From NCBI RefSeq assembly GCF_910592395.1, contig NC_088312.1, forward strand, positions 20,157,292 to 20,221,291: a DNA stretch of 64,000 bases, written 5' to 3'. Position numbers and translations under genes: made by a program. The notes under the pieces were generated by a model. That model did no database searches. It was not told where the DNA came from and saw nothing but the letters and a program-made list of their open reading frames with translations. The DNA comes from Lineus longissimus (lineage: Eukaryota; Nemertea; Pilidiophora; Heteronemertea; Lineidae). Positions 37,001 through 46,800 of this stretch are shown in pieces (position 1 is the first letter of the stretch; the number at the start of each line of letters is the position of its first letter).

Positions 37001-40000
37001 TCTGAACCTCTCTAATGTGTTTGGTCATTTGCAATGAGTTGTCCTCAGATGCTTTTATTTCAAAAACAATTTTCATCTATTTGGTTGTTTTCTTTCAACA
37101 ATCATACTTATTTGGAAAGGTTTTGCTGCCAAAATGTTGTCACAGCACCTAGCCAAAGAAATTTAGTGTGGAGACTCAGGATTTGTTGTTATTTTGAGGC
37201 AACTTCCAGTTAACATCAAAGGATCAAGAATTGTTCTCTCATGCAGTGCTGTATTGAAGATTCATATAATTTCATTTTACAGCTGAAGTGAAGAATGCAG
37301 TGAAATCTCAGGATTACAGCCGACTCCGACAGGCATTGTCTAACCCAGAGAATTGTAAGAAGTATAATCTAGAGAGTTCAGATTCAACTGGTCTGACTTT
37401 GCTGATGATCACTGCACAACTTGGTGAGTCATCCTTTTGTTACGCTTGGCCCCATCATATGTCTTTCATATAAAGAAACGCCTGGTTGCATAGTTCCCAA
37501 CTGTATTTGATCCAGGAAACAGGATTCTTGGAAAACCGTCGCTGGTACTTTTGAAAAACTGGACCTAGTCTGTGTCTTCAGACAAGGCCTAGGGTCTATT
37601 TGCATAGAACCCCAGTGCTAGCACATCTGGCCTGAATATCCACAGAAGTGGTGCTTGCAGCCTTGTGAATCTTGCTTTTTCCATTGCATTTTTCTCTCGT
37701 ATTTTTTCAGGGAACGTTGACATTTGCGAGTTGTTAGTGACAAGTGGAGCCAGTGTAAATGCAGTACAGAGAACAGGCAACACGCCTCTGATACACGCTT
37801 GTGAAAATGTAAGTTTGCGGTGCATTATCAAGGGTTAGCCAGGACTCAAAGGGTACAAGGATTTCCACGGTCAATTTACTTCAGCTTTTGGCATTTCCTG
37901 GGCACTTCTAATGATTTTCCCCCCAAAGGGGAGCCGTTTGCATGCTAAACTCCCTTGGCAACCCCTATGCAGAATATGCCCACATTGCCTGTTATTGGAA
38001 TAAGAAATATTTTTGGAACTATTGTTCCCGGCTTGATCTTCAGGTTGTTTAAAAAAAAACCACAGTAGAACCTCTCTATAAAGGACAATCTTGGAACTGA
38101 CATGCTGTCCTTAATCTAGAGGAGTCCTGATTACAGAGGTAAAATTCAATGAAGATGACCAATTTGGAACAAATGGTAGTGTCCTCAATAGAGGGGGTGT
38201 CCTCAACAAAGATGTCTGCTAAGGGAGCTTCCACTGCATCCTATCTCGGTTAAACTGACATGACCTCCATGTAGAGTTTTATCGAATTGGAATGCAGACA
38301 TATGGAGACGTTTTAAGCTTTGATTTATTTTTAATTTATCGTTGAATCCCCTTTTTTTTGTTACATATTCCAGGGTCATCTGGTCGTTGTTGGAACTTTA
38401 CTGGAGATGGGTGCCTTCATCAATGTTCAAGGCAGTCATGGAGAGACAGCAATTATTAAGGTAGGAAATGTTCATGCAACCCACTGGCACTAATGGAATG
38501 ATTTTTTTCAAAATTATCTGAAACTTTGCTCTGTCTCAAATTAAACATGAAAGAAATGAGCACTGTCTAAAAGTACCAATAAGAATTTCTCATGTCAAAT
38601 ATTCACATCCAGGCTGTCCGACGCTGTCACAACCAGGTGGTGAGGTTGCTACTGAGTCACGGTGCGAGTATTGCTACTCCGAGTAATGAGGGAATGACCG
38701 CCCTCAAGTTGGCATCCATCACCAAGAACACCGAGGCTCGTGATCTGATTACAGCCCACATTTCAAAGTAAGCATATTTCCTTACTGTCTGTTGTCATTT
38801 TTGGTATTGGAGTTTTCGGGGCTCGAGCTGCAAGGAAGCAAATTAGGAAATGATGATTTATTTGGTGGTTTGCCAACAGATGGCTGTTGTGGCCAACTTT
38901 GTTTATAATGCATCTGTGAATGATTTGGTAAATTGAAAGTCAAAATTTTCATAAAAAAGTTAAGCCAGCGGCCCAGTTAATCACCAAGTTTAAAAAAATT
39001 TCAGTAGAATTCATGTACTGGTATGAATAAAAATTTGTCTGTTTGATCGTCTTTCAGGCTAACCTCTGTGTTTGAGACCTCTATCAACATCATACTTAAC
39101 AACAATGCCAAAGTTCTCAGTGCTCTCTTCCCAATCCAGTGCTTCTGTCTGTACGAGGGAGATCGATTCAAGGTCAATTTCAAACATGAGCTCAACCCAA
39201 CTGTCCCAGGTAAGTTTGGAGGCAGGGTCTTTGACTTACTTCATGTTTTCATATGTCTACCAACATTATAATGAAAATGAATGAATAATGTCTATTCTTA
39301 TATGGTGCTTTATACTGTACAACAGTCTCAAAATACTTGACATTTATTCCGCAGCCAAATGCAGAAACCTTTCTGGTGAATACAAGCACTGAGGAGTTAA
39401 CATACTGCGCTATAACTCTCTTAGCCATTTCAAGCCAGTAGAGTGGCACTGGCCTCGAACCCACAACCTTCTGATCACAAGTTGGTCACTCTTCGAGTGT
39501 GCCATTGTACTCGGCGAGGGTACAAGTGTAGCCGTTTTTCGTCCTGTCATGATGTGATTTAGGCAGTTGACCTATGTATTATTTCCAACGCTGTAAAATT
39601 GAAGTCATAACTTTCAGATGTCACTTTCGCCATTTCATTCTTCACTTCAGGTGGTGGAACACTGTTGTTCATCGCACATGCCAGGTTCATTCCGGAGATT
39701 CAGTGTTGGCTGTATGGATCGTGTGCTGTGAAGTCAGTGGTACTAAACGGGGTGGTACAGGCTCCCCTTACAGAGGTGATTCACTCTACTTGCTGTTCAT
39801 TCGTCTTTTATTCCCCTTAAATGCTAGTGGAACATGACCTGAATTCTAACTCGAGAACAGGGGGGTCAAGAAGTGCATAAAATTATGCCCTAGCGTTGTT
39901 TATATTTGATAAATCCATACGAGTTGGTGACTGAATGAGGAACCGGCGCGATTTATCTGCCGCGTGGCGCTGCAATCGATCATACCAAAACTCTCCATTT

Positions 40001-41033
40001 CCAATGCATTATCATGTTATTTCTGAGCCCGAAAATGATCGCTTATTTTCGACCGATTTCGGCGACGTTTGCATCTTCCTGTTTTAAATCTATTGAGCTA
40101 TCAGTTTCTTAAGATAATTTTGCGGAAAATATGCGCGATCCCAGTTATTAGGCACGTTTTATGTTGTTGAAATCCTGTACAAAAATGTACGCAATGGTTT
40201 CCCGTGATTGACCTCATGCGACGTCAACAGACCAGAAAATGACGTCATGGCGTCAGAAGGTACGATCGATTGTGGCGCCGCCACTGGCATTTATCTTAAC
40301 GCCGGTTCCTCATTGACTCGAAGTGCAGAAAAATCCAACTGGAAAATGCTCTCAATTTGAGATGAGCGTGACCTTCATGTACGGCTGTTATAAATCGCTT
40401 CCAGCTGCCCCTGAACTGAATCGTGAACGTCTGCTTGTGTTTCAACTAATCATCTGCTTAACTCTTGATTAGTTCTGTGAGTGTGAGAGGCGGGTACCTT
40501 GTCATGTTGCAAACTTGGTCGTACATGTTATTTGTGCGAATTTTGATAACATGAATGTACATGTAACAACTTTTAGCCACTTGGATGCTTTGGTATTGTT
40601 TGCACTCATTGTCAGTTTAAATGCCAACTGTCAAATTTCCATTCCAGAATACCTGTTTTGTGATGTCGTTTAGTCCTCTTCATAATGGAGATAATGAACT
40701 GGAAATACGGACCATCTTTGCACCACGGTCTAGGGTGAGTGAATTTTATCATATGAGGTGTGAGAAAGGATCTAACCCTTGAAAATCTCTCGTGGGGGGG
40801 GGGGGAATAACCCTGGAATGTTTTTCAGAATCCTGCCTAATCATAATCCCAGAGTAAGATGTAGGGGCCAAAATGGCTTCCAGTTTTTTTGGTTTTTTCT
40901 CCAAATTGTTCAGATGTTCCCGCTCAACAACAAAATCAGTGCATTCTTATATTATTGTTGTTAACTCTTTGTTTTCCAGGCCAAGCTTGTGGTGTGCGCA
41001 TACAAGGCTCTACTGATTGGTTCACTTGAGTGA
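25001..41033 (+). CDS. MPHOSPH8: MPP8-like chromodomain and ankyrin-repeat protein, 14 coding exons
   Basis: Exons: 25001-25150, 25804-25959, 26305-28083, 28340-28391, 28912-28976, 29746-29806, 37283-37423, 37711-37808, 38374-38460, 38613-38767, 39058-39209, 39651-39775, 40648-40734, 40980-41033; about 1,053 aa with every phase consistent. The chromodomain (residues about 37-95) keeps the methyl-lysine cage positions F38, W59 and Y62 (DVFEVEKI, YKVRWVGY). Residues about 105-735 are a long Ser/Lys-rich disordered region (exon 3) with KINLLDG near its start. Ankyrin repeats span about 755-915 (TGLTLLMITAQLG, TGNTPLIHACENG, ETAIIKAV). The C-terminal 135 residues match the conserved MPP8 end (LSALFPIQC, GGGTLLFIAHARF). 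In vertebrates MPP8 reads H3K9me3 within the HUSH silencing complex and represses retroelements; the same job here is inference. Human MPP8 has 860 aa; the excess is in exon 3. Confidence 0.93.
26127..26146. repeat. Poly-G tract in MPP8 intron 2
   Basis: A run of about 19-20 G about 160 bases upstream of exon 3. No function is assigned. Confidence 0.75.
27604..27798 (+). repeat. 60-bp coding tandem repeat in MPP8 exon 3
   Basis: Three near-identical 60-bp units encode SSGVKDTKLESAQGTAKSSA-type repeats; the first lacks part of the SSGV lead and a fourth diverges (SSGVKETKSDTTQAASK). The region between the chromodomain and ankyrin repeats is disordered, so copy number can probably vary freely. 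Confidence 0.9.
28392..28911 (+). other. MPP8 intron 4
   Basis: Non-coding intron between phase-1 exons 4 and 5. No element was recognised. Confidence 0.5.
29436..29775 (+). repeat. 45-bp tandem array carrying the exon-6 splice acceptor
   Basis: Seven copies of a unit that reads tttacatgcattttgcag followed by gagactgccaattca. In the last copy this is the 3' splice site and the first 15 bases of MPP8 exon 6. The 'ttgcag' acceptors end at 29475, 29520, 29565, 29610, 29655, 29700 and 29745. The unit is a multiple of three, but in the exon frame each internal copy reads GAG ACT GCC AAT TCA TTT TAA, a stop. The first two copies carry gtggat instead of gtagat. Confidence 0.95.
29832..30022 (-). 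repeat. 3' LTR of the BEL/Pao element
   Basis: 191 bp; on the minus strand it begins TGGATAGGAG and ends TAATAACCA, i.e. TG...CA. It contains AATAAA on the minus strand (plus positions 29878-29883). Confidence 0.93.
30023..30036 (-). other. Polypurine tract of the BEL/Pao element
   Basis: On the minus strand the bases just before the 3' LTR read ACGGGGAAGGGAGGA, an all-purine run of 13 that would prime plus-strand DNA synthesis. Confidence 0.8.
30780..31018. repeat. Minisatellite between the gag-pol stop and the 3' LTR
   Basis: About six units of roughly 38-41 bp of the type gcgtggcctgggcaccatgc followed by accaataagcgacagcaa. It begins immediately after the stop codon of the gag-pol frame. 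The frames it generates on both strands are repeat artefacts. Confidence 0.88.
31022..36724 (-). CDS. BEL/Pao Gag-Pol polyprotein, intact single frame, 1,900 aa
   Basis: Reads without interruption. The N-terminal 500 residues are Gag-like: an acidic leader, coiled-coil segments, a Ser/Thr-rich linker, and a conserved BEL capsid-like region around residue 265 (RVTIPKFSGDKRNYSAWKAAF). CCHC-type zinc knuckles with C-x2-C-x5-H-x4-C lie near 525-545 (CYRCLSGNGHRAEKC). An aspartic protease follows near 615 (ALLDDASTSTYID; BEL-type D-D-A in place of D-T/S-G). Reverse transcriptase has YMDD near 1040. An RNase H region has FGDASKDAYGTV near 1215. The integrase has an HHCC zinc domain near 1530, core residues at VDYAGPF, TSDNGTNFVG and GGIHESLVK, and a C-terminal domain with VGDVVLVAD. 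All catalytic motifs appear present, so it could be a functional copy. It is a cellular retrotransposon with no envelope gene. Confidence 0.95.
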   Translation of the reverse strand: MSKDRADLPRPGRSQDALSEQDMQVARVDVHDARSDVHDVRSEGTHTEDCEQDEYNLNGLHADDDDEREKCSEKEVREWKAQKAVDKAGFTKTRRKLASLLDDVLEELGLDTDRDTSLSEDARNQIEAAAKKVDDAQERAMRTMSKLTYAYLDNGKLEDFDKISDEMEKIAQEYDDISKKLEEFYVSTKKKRVEETPVVTSSPRRPPPSVTTASGTSDTITSRGTTTTSSSSTSPSSRPVAAAVTTSSSRRVSSGSSSSQAVEFDPTRHLTRVTIPKFSGDKRNYSAWKAAFTSCVDETTITAEYKLLRLRECLTGEALKVVDGLGYSASAYEVAKDRLERKYGGQRRQLILRLDELEKFKQVRDGNAKDLEKLAELLDVITVNLKDAHQESELGSGSLFLSIQRKLSELLLARYHRWAYDKAKEKTVMSLREFVNEETEFQVNAMEAINGVRDFPKKDPRKDRSFVTSQSSTDRQSQSHSGAMGKYTRSCNVCGSEHGAWECDSFKAMSVDLRWKTAKDKKLCYRCLSGNGHRAEKCPRTRQCKIDGCKQTHHRLLHGKAKRAESRRPMEGSGNYQDSDESTMATVTLAAKNSSEIALRTVPVIIKHGGKRIKTNALLDDASTSTYIDANLAAELGVQGKIEQTTVNVLNGKLKTFTTMPVEVGIESLNRRVDMKIWAKTVDKVTGDLKATDWSLKQDQYSHLRDIQFPKIGKRTSVDLLIGADYSELHQSIRDVIGRPGEPTARETRLGWTCIGPVGTPSGQKREATNMAYSFFTKESPLLHEINDNLRAFWEIESISKVNEGQTPLNESDRKVLQNARSSVKIVEDRYQVAVPWKGNHHPAMPDSREMAEKRLISTETKLQKNPELGKSYSRVIQQYQEKGYIKKIKDDERNSHQWYLPHFPVVRPDKSTTKTRIVFDASAKVDGVSLNDNINTGPKIQNELFEVLLRFRRYPVAIVCDIAEMYLQISLEEEDKRYHRFLWRDLEDRTRDPETFEFQRLVFGINSSPFLAQLVSQEHARAHQTQCPRAAEAILKSTYMDDTLDSVNDDEQGKKLYRELSALWKGAGMHARKWLSNSPEVLAIIPDEDRASEINLEEGYLPSVKALGVLWKAEEDAFCYRLTPPAADLKLTKRSLLRRIATIFDPLGLMSPYVIQGKIIMQDVWMCGVEWDEELPEEIEKKAWDWIVEITGLAQARIPRCLQLAEEMTSFQLHTFGDASKDAYGTVVYARSTYASGMVATRIVASKTKVAPLTSVSIPRLEMMAAVLGLQLSLSIVAALATNVKEVVFWSDSQNVLWWIKRPSRKLKPFVANRVGLIQQHTDPQQWRYVPTKENPADLPSRGVRAKDLAESSLWWDGPEFLQRDSSEWPERVVGQGDEVQDEMKNESSYLSLEEKNSLKQVMNLADTRLDPSRFSSWQRLTRVHAWVQRFIRNCQAAPTERKQGELEVEEVKATELLLIRQCQKEAFAEEYSALCHGRELPKSSQIAGLTPKLDADFLLRSNSRLAYADNLSYEAKFPIILPRKHHVTQLLVRFYHERENHVAGTNKILSEMSAKYWIIRGREEIRDWEAKCAACERKKARVTSQLMAPLPRTRVSPPMRAFSVSSVDYAGPFLTKQGRGRVQTKRYLCLFTCHASRAVHLEMAYALDTNSFLNAFNRFTHRRGVPVEVTSDNGTNFVGANRELMELVTQLDQVRVTRDGAARGIKWRFNPPHGPHFGGIHESLVKSAKKAIYAVLQKADITDEELSTAFTGAEALLNSRPLSYQSADSKDAPPITPNHFLFGQCGGQFAPEEIDSSDFNPRRRWRRVQELLKEFWSRWLKEWLPLLRQRHKWRDVKKDLEVGDVVLVADPGSVRGDWPMGRVTEVFTGRDGHRRVVKVQVGEKTMIRPIVRLCPLQC
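36769..36787 (-). other. Primer-binding site of the BEL/Pao element
   Basis: Two bases inside the 5' LTR on the minus strand, TGGTAGCAGAG complements the last 11 bases (CTCTGCTACCA) of eukaryotic initiator tRNA-Met. The following bases no longer match that tRNA as I remember it. Confidence 0.7.
36788..36978 (-). repeat. 5' LTR of the BEL/Pao element
   Basis: 191 bp; identical by eye to the copy at 29832-30022. Confidence 0.93.
36984..37282 (+). other. Rest of MPP8 intron 6 downstream of the retrotransposon
   Basis: AT-rich intron sequence ending in a normal polypyrimidine tract and acceptor (cattttacag) before exon 7. Without the 7.1-kb insertion this intron would be about 330 bases. Confidence 0.7.
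38063..38235. mobile_element. Family P MITE, full length, in MPP8 intron 8
   Basis: Starts CAGTAGAACCTCTCTATAAA and ends ...AGGGAGCTTCCACTG. It is built of diverged 'gtcctcaatagagg' motifs as in the 2269-2429 copy. The flanks read CA/CA instead of TA/TA, presumably mutated. Confidence 0.7.
39300..39525 (-). mobile_element. tRNA-derived SINE, minus orientation, in MPP8 intron 11
   Basis: On the minus strand a tRNA-like head contains GGTTGTGGGTTCGAGGCC, matching the polymerase III B box (GGTTCGANNCC), preceded by a degraded A-box-like part. An unrelated body continues towards 39300. The overlapping short frames are not genes. Confidence 0.6.
39934..40314. mobile_element. TIR element in MPP8 intron 12
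   Basis: The left end ATGAGGAACCGGCGCGATTT and the right end TTATCTTAACGCCGGTTCCTCAT are inverted, with matching inner parts (ctgcaatcgat against atcgattgtgg). The flanks TGACTGA and TGACTCGA suggest an approximately 8-bp target duplication as for hAT elements, with one indel. There is no coding capacity. Confidence 0.65.
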
Positions 41034-43890
41034 TTACCCATTCGTAAGTTAGAAGTAGGACGGCCCATTTCCTTCAAATAAGGACGCAATCTATTCTTCC
41101 AGAAATCTCTACGTTGAAAACAATCATTCAATATGGACAAGAATTCTAAGTGAGTCATAGACAGTCGCCGAGAAAACACTTGTTTGATTTCATAGATTTT
41201 GTTCTGTCCATGTCGATTTGTATATGATAGTGAAACAGTGATACCTATACTTCCAATTGCATTTATGTGTTGTACCTTCATACTGAAACTATACATGTTA
41301 ATATAAGGTTGGTGTGGTTTAGCAGTGCTGGTTTTCTGTGCCTGTGATGACAAACCCATTCCTTCCTGTTTTCTCTCGGGCATGCTGAGAAAAGGTGCAC
41401 TTGTTATCATTTCCAACGCATTTACTTTCATTCTCATCCTGTAGATATTGTCATGACATCCATTTTTGTATGCCATTTTTGTGAGAGAGAGACGGAATCA
41501 AGCGGCCCCAATCACTGATTACTCCACTGGGGCTCAAAATGGAATTTTTGTTCGAGATCAAGTTTAAGGCTCTTGGGCTGGATGTGGCCATGGAGCATTA
41601 GGCCAAGTGGGGAGGTTCCAGAGGCCTCAGTGCCTTCACCCTACAGCCCTGAATCATCAGTGATCTTGGTTATTGCTTTTCAGAAAAGCAATGTGATTGT
41701 CTCTGTGATTTGCAGAGAAAAAAATTGTCAACTTGTATTATTTTGTGATGACATGCGTTGTAATTACCCAATATGTTCAGTTTATGAGTATTATCGTTTA
41801 TTCCGTAATCATGTGATCCTGTGAGATCAGTTAGCCAATTGTCAAGAACCTGTTCTGAGGTCCCTTGAGCAATGAAAGTGGGTGACATTCTTTATAAGAA
41901 AAGATGACATAAATCTTTGAGGACACGAGATCAAGTTTGGAGAGTAGACTTTTTGAGAGTCTCCTTTTGGAGAAATTCTTTATTAAGCGTATGTGACCCG
42001 TGACACTAAATCGGTATGTAAGTCGCCAGACCTGTTTTTGATCAATCACTGACAATAAATTATGTAAATTTTGATCCACATTCAGATTATGATGTGACAC
42101 ATCTGACTTTTTATATGAGTCACTGTTTGTCAAAAATAGAAGTTCAAATACATACAAGGAAGTCCTCCCAAAGGAACATTTTATGGCTGACGTATTGTCT
42201 GTCATAAAAAGTTTGATTTTCTCCAATGTTGGTAAAAGCATGTTGTTTTCTCTGAACATTTTTATGAATATCTGCGGCAGCACGAAAGATACAAAGATGG
42301 GAGAGGTGTCAAAGTAGAGCTTAAGCTACATGTATGTGAACATAGGAATAACTCCATATTCCCTGAATGCGAAATAACTACCCATTTTATAGGTATTGGT
42401 CACATGCGCCTATTTGTGCTTCCAATTCCCCGGTTTGGCAAGAAGATATTGCTATTGATGTTTTATATACTGGAAGGGCTAATAAAGAATTCATTGTATC
42501 TCTAACATGACATGTCTAAAGATGGAAGTGTGGGCATTCAGAAGGTGGTGATATTAGCTTAGATACTTGATTGAATGGCTCATCACTGGAAAAATGCCTT
42601 AGAAAAATAACATGGTTGAAGAATGGCATTAGAAAAAATATCAATCATAGTTCAGGAGTTGTTTGAAGAATATTTTGATTTGAAAGAATTATGTTGAAAA
42701 TGCCTTGATTTGATATGATTGAAACCAAAAGTGTCGGTATTTCTCGAATGCGTCTTGAACCAGTCGTTATGTCAGCAACATATTCCTCGTTAAGATTAAA
42801 GATGTTTTATTTGTTACACACCATAATTTTTGCATCCAATTCCAAATTTAAAGCTGTAAAGGTCCAGTTAAGAGTCCAGTAAAAGACGTTTACAATTGAG
42901 TTGGCCTTGCCCTCCTATGTCAGTGCTCAGTTCAGCGAGTTTCTTTTTTGTGAATTTGTTCAAATCAAAGTTTAGCTGTCAATTATAATGGTAACCATTT
43001 GCCAGCATTTATATAATTTCATCCGTTATGAGTTTTTAATAAACTTGAGTAAAATAATTATTCACTTTTGTTATTGTGGTGGAAACTCTTTGTCTTAGCC
43101 ATTGGCAAATATGAAGGATGGCGCAAGATTTCCGGGCACCTCTCCCTAAGAAGCGAAACAAGACTTAAGTTTGGCCCAGAGAGGGCAGAAAAACTCCCTT
43201 TGCTCTGGAAGAACAAGGTATAAATTACACCAGTAATAAGGTTGTCCCGAGTATGATGTTTTGGGGAGGGCAGGTTGTCCCTATCTCTGATGTCTCAGGA
43301 AGGACTGTCCCCAGATGGATGTGACCAATATTCGGACATGACAGTAGGCTGTGACAAATACTTGATCCCTGAGAACAGACTGGCTCGGCGCCCTGGCTGT
43401 CCCATTATGCATGTCATTTTCTCGAAGTGCTACGAGGACGGGAAACTCCCTTGATTGAAGGCTGTGACAAAGAACAGTCTGCCCAGGAGTACGAAAATGA
43501 TGATTGAAGCACAAGGAGTACTAAGTAAGTTGCATACACTAGCTTTATCTATGCAACTTTGTCCAGAAGGTGTTACATTGCCATGACATTTGACTCGGCC
43601 AGCTGGTTATCGACTCTCCGCAGGTTATCCAAATTTGATATTCCCGCCAATTTTCGTCGCTAAGCAGGAACTTCCGGGCACCTGTTCTGACCATGCGCAT
43701 TACCGACATAAACAATATGGCTGTCAAATTCTGAAAACTTCAGAAATTGCCCAAGGAAAGTTGCTTTTGCGGCCGGTAAACAACCCAAAGCATCCATATT
43801 CTCAGTGTTGCTTGAAGGGCATTGTTTACTGATGCAAATTAACCTGAGTTTTATGAGATCTAATCCTGTTTTGAGTGAGAAAAATAAGTA
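41034..43890. other. MPP8 3' region and upstream region of the ECT2L-like gene
   Basis: No supported gene. A 171-codon minus-strand frame ending at 40961 overlaps the last MPP8 exon antisense and looks fortuitous. AATAAA occurs at 42481 and 43038 and could serve MPP8. The last 300 bases (43560-43890) are less AT-rich and presumably include the promoter and 5' UTR of the next gene. Confidence 0.4.
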
Positions 43891-46800
43891 ATGAGTGCCA
43901 CACGAAGTAGGCCTGGCAGTGCTGCTGGCCCTGCCTCAAAAACCACCACCAAGAAGAAGCGACTGAGCCTCACAGACAATGACGCCAAGGTGCTTGGGAA
44001 TTATGAAAGAAGGAAGGAAGCAGCAGTACCAACGACACAGTTCACAACGAAGATGTTTCGGACCTACAACAGCACTTGGACTCCGATGGTGCACAAGCCA
44101 TCGAATCAGTTGGTCAGTTTTTTTAACATTGCATGTCCTATCATGGATTTTTGGTGTTATTTTCAATGCAAATATGGCGATGTATTGTCTGCCTAGGTAC
44201 CTGCAATCAGTGCATAATAACTAACACATGACGTCTTTGTTTTGAGCAATTAATACCCCTCTGGGCAGTGTTGGCTGCGGCAAGTTGAAACATTTGCTGC
44301 CCAACAGAGGTGAGAGGCATGAGCAATAATGTGCAGCAAGGCACCAAGAATCAGTTGGTCAGTTTTTTTAACATTGCATGTCCTATCATGGATTTTTGGT
44401 GTTATTTTCAATGCAAATATGGCGATGTATTGTCTGCCTAGGTACCTGCAATCAGTGCATAATAACTAACACATGACGTCTTTGTTTTGAGCAATTAATA
44501 CCCCTCTGGGCAGTGTTGGCTGCGGCAAGTTGAAACATTTGCTGCCCAACAGAGGTGAGAGGCATGAGCAATAATGTGCAGCAAGGCACCAAGATATCAA
44601 AAGATGTTACATAGACGCTGCTAGCTAATCTTTGATTTTTTAGAGCAAAAAGTGTCCTCACTTGCTGATATAGTGAGACAATGATTAAACTTAACACTTT
44701 TGATTTCAGATTTTCACTGAGAGGTCGGAGCTTGTTTCACATTGGGTGAGTAGCGTGTATGACCAATGATGTCGAGGTTCTAGTCGAAGTTGGACACATG
44801 CAGTTGATCACTTTAGTTTTTCTTCATTAAAGTTGGTTGCGTATTGTGCAGGCCTTTCAAATACGTGGAGACCTCTACACCCTGTATTTTTTTAGCCTAT
44901 TTTGGGGACATGTTTTTTTGCTTTTTAGCTTAATTTGGGGACATTTCATCGCGCCAATTTGCCTGAACAGCGACGTCATAAATCAAAGTTAGTGACTGAT
45001 ATCACCACATACACCTGAAAAATCATAATTTTAGGGTAAAACTATAAAATTAGGCCATTTGGATGAGATTTGGTTATGTTAGGGGTCAAAAAACGCTTCA
45101 GGGGGTCATATTATTAAAAAGACAAAAAAACAAAAAAACCCAAAAAGACCTAATTTGGGGACATCCTGTATGGCCTACACCGTTATACGGTGTAGGAATC
45201 ATGTAATTGAGAGGCCTGTTGTGGTTATAATGAAGTTACCCCCATCTTTGGCCAGAATTGATTTGATTACAGGGTGCCTACATAATTAGATGCAAATTTC
45301 ATTTATGAACGATATATATGACTTTATCCTTCCTCTTGTTTCAGTTTGATGTTTGGACGGATGCCCAGCGGAAACGTTTCCTTGACGTGATCCTCCGGCA
45401 TTGCAAACGCTCACAGTTCTACTTCCTTCAGAACTGGTTCCAGGAGCGCGTGCCGATGAGACATCTAGACTTCACCACAGTTCTCCCTCGCTTCCTCACA
45501 CTGTATATCTTCTCATTCCTTGACCCAAGAAGTGCATGCAGAGCATCAGAAGTATGTTGGAGATGGAAGTTCTTGGCTGAGCAGGTAAATCATCATCGTA
45601 CCCCATGAAGTCTAAGCCCCACCTTAATAACAGGCAGTCAGGGTTTCCACCAGGATTCCTTTTGAATTTGAAAGTCAAGGGTTGGTTAGGACTCCCTGTT
45701 TAGTCCTGTCCCAAGAAAAATATGTTGTACTTTTAAAGTTGTTAATATCATGTACTTTTCTTTCTACGTTTACCTAGGATGAAATCTGGGCACCAAAGTG
45801 TATGAAGCTCGGCTGGTACTTGCCTTATTCTCCTGCATCTAATGAGTACGGTGCTTGGAAGAAACACTACGTGGCGTGCCTGATGACACTGGATGTCCAA
45901 GGGCCAGACACAGAGGCTGCGCTTTATGGACGCCTAGGGGATGGCACGGAAATCAAGAAGGGGAAGAAGAAGAATGTCTTGCTCAGATCGAACAAGTTAC
46001 CAAAGGAGGCTAGCGGTATGTACTCAGACTTTAAGTAGCATAGGTCGATTTTTTCAGAACTCAAAAGATTTCTATAGAAATGCGTAGGTCCAATCATTTA
46101 GTTCTTCTGCTGTTGGATGAATATTGCCTTAAGTTTAAACCAGATTTTTTCTCACTGCACTGCATCATCATGTTGATTGCCCGATTGTATATTTCCTACA
46201 GTTCAATGGAATGTCTGAACCTGTTATTCCCAAAAACTCTTCCAGATTTGGTCATTTCTTCTCGTCCTCCCTGGATGGATCCAGACAAGAAACCAAAAGA
46301 TCTTGAAATGGCAGCTAAGTCACTCCTAGATGGTCGCAACCCTAACGACGTCAGGTTAGACAAATCGCAGTTGACATTCCATAACAAGTTTGGCCAAGTC
46401 GAGCCAAATCTGCTTTCGAGGTCTCTTCCGACGTCCCTAGGGGAACATACTGAATTCGGACTGCAATCGTCCAAGAGAAGATCAGGGCATAGGATACTCA
46501 CAGTAAGTTAAGTTGAGGAGTAGCGGAGTTGTACTATTGTCAGTGGTCACTAATGTATAGTTAAAGTGTTCCTTGGTAGAGGGCTCTTCAGAGATGAACT
46601 GAAATTGGTTACAAACCATGGTAGAATGTACATTTTCTGATGAATCGAAGAAGTTCCTAAAACCCAGGCTCTCATTAGTATTACGCTCTCCTTCTTCTTG
46701 TGATTTGGGATTTGAAATGTAAAGTAGGAGGAAACCGGAGACACTGAAGGGGAAACCTAAGAAGAGTCGCCTATTCGTCTTGACTTGAGTAGACTGGGAG

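Noticed and set aside
40961-41476. 171-codon minus-strand frame antisense to the MPP8 last exon and 3' UTR
   Set aside because: No domain, overlaps a conserved coding exon on the other strand, and has no splice context; probably fortuitous.
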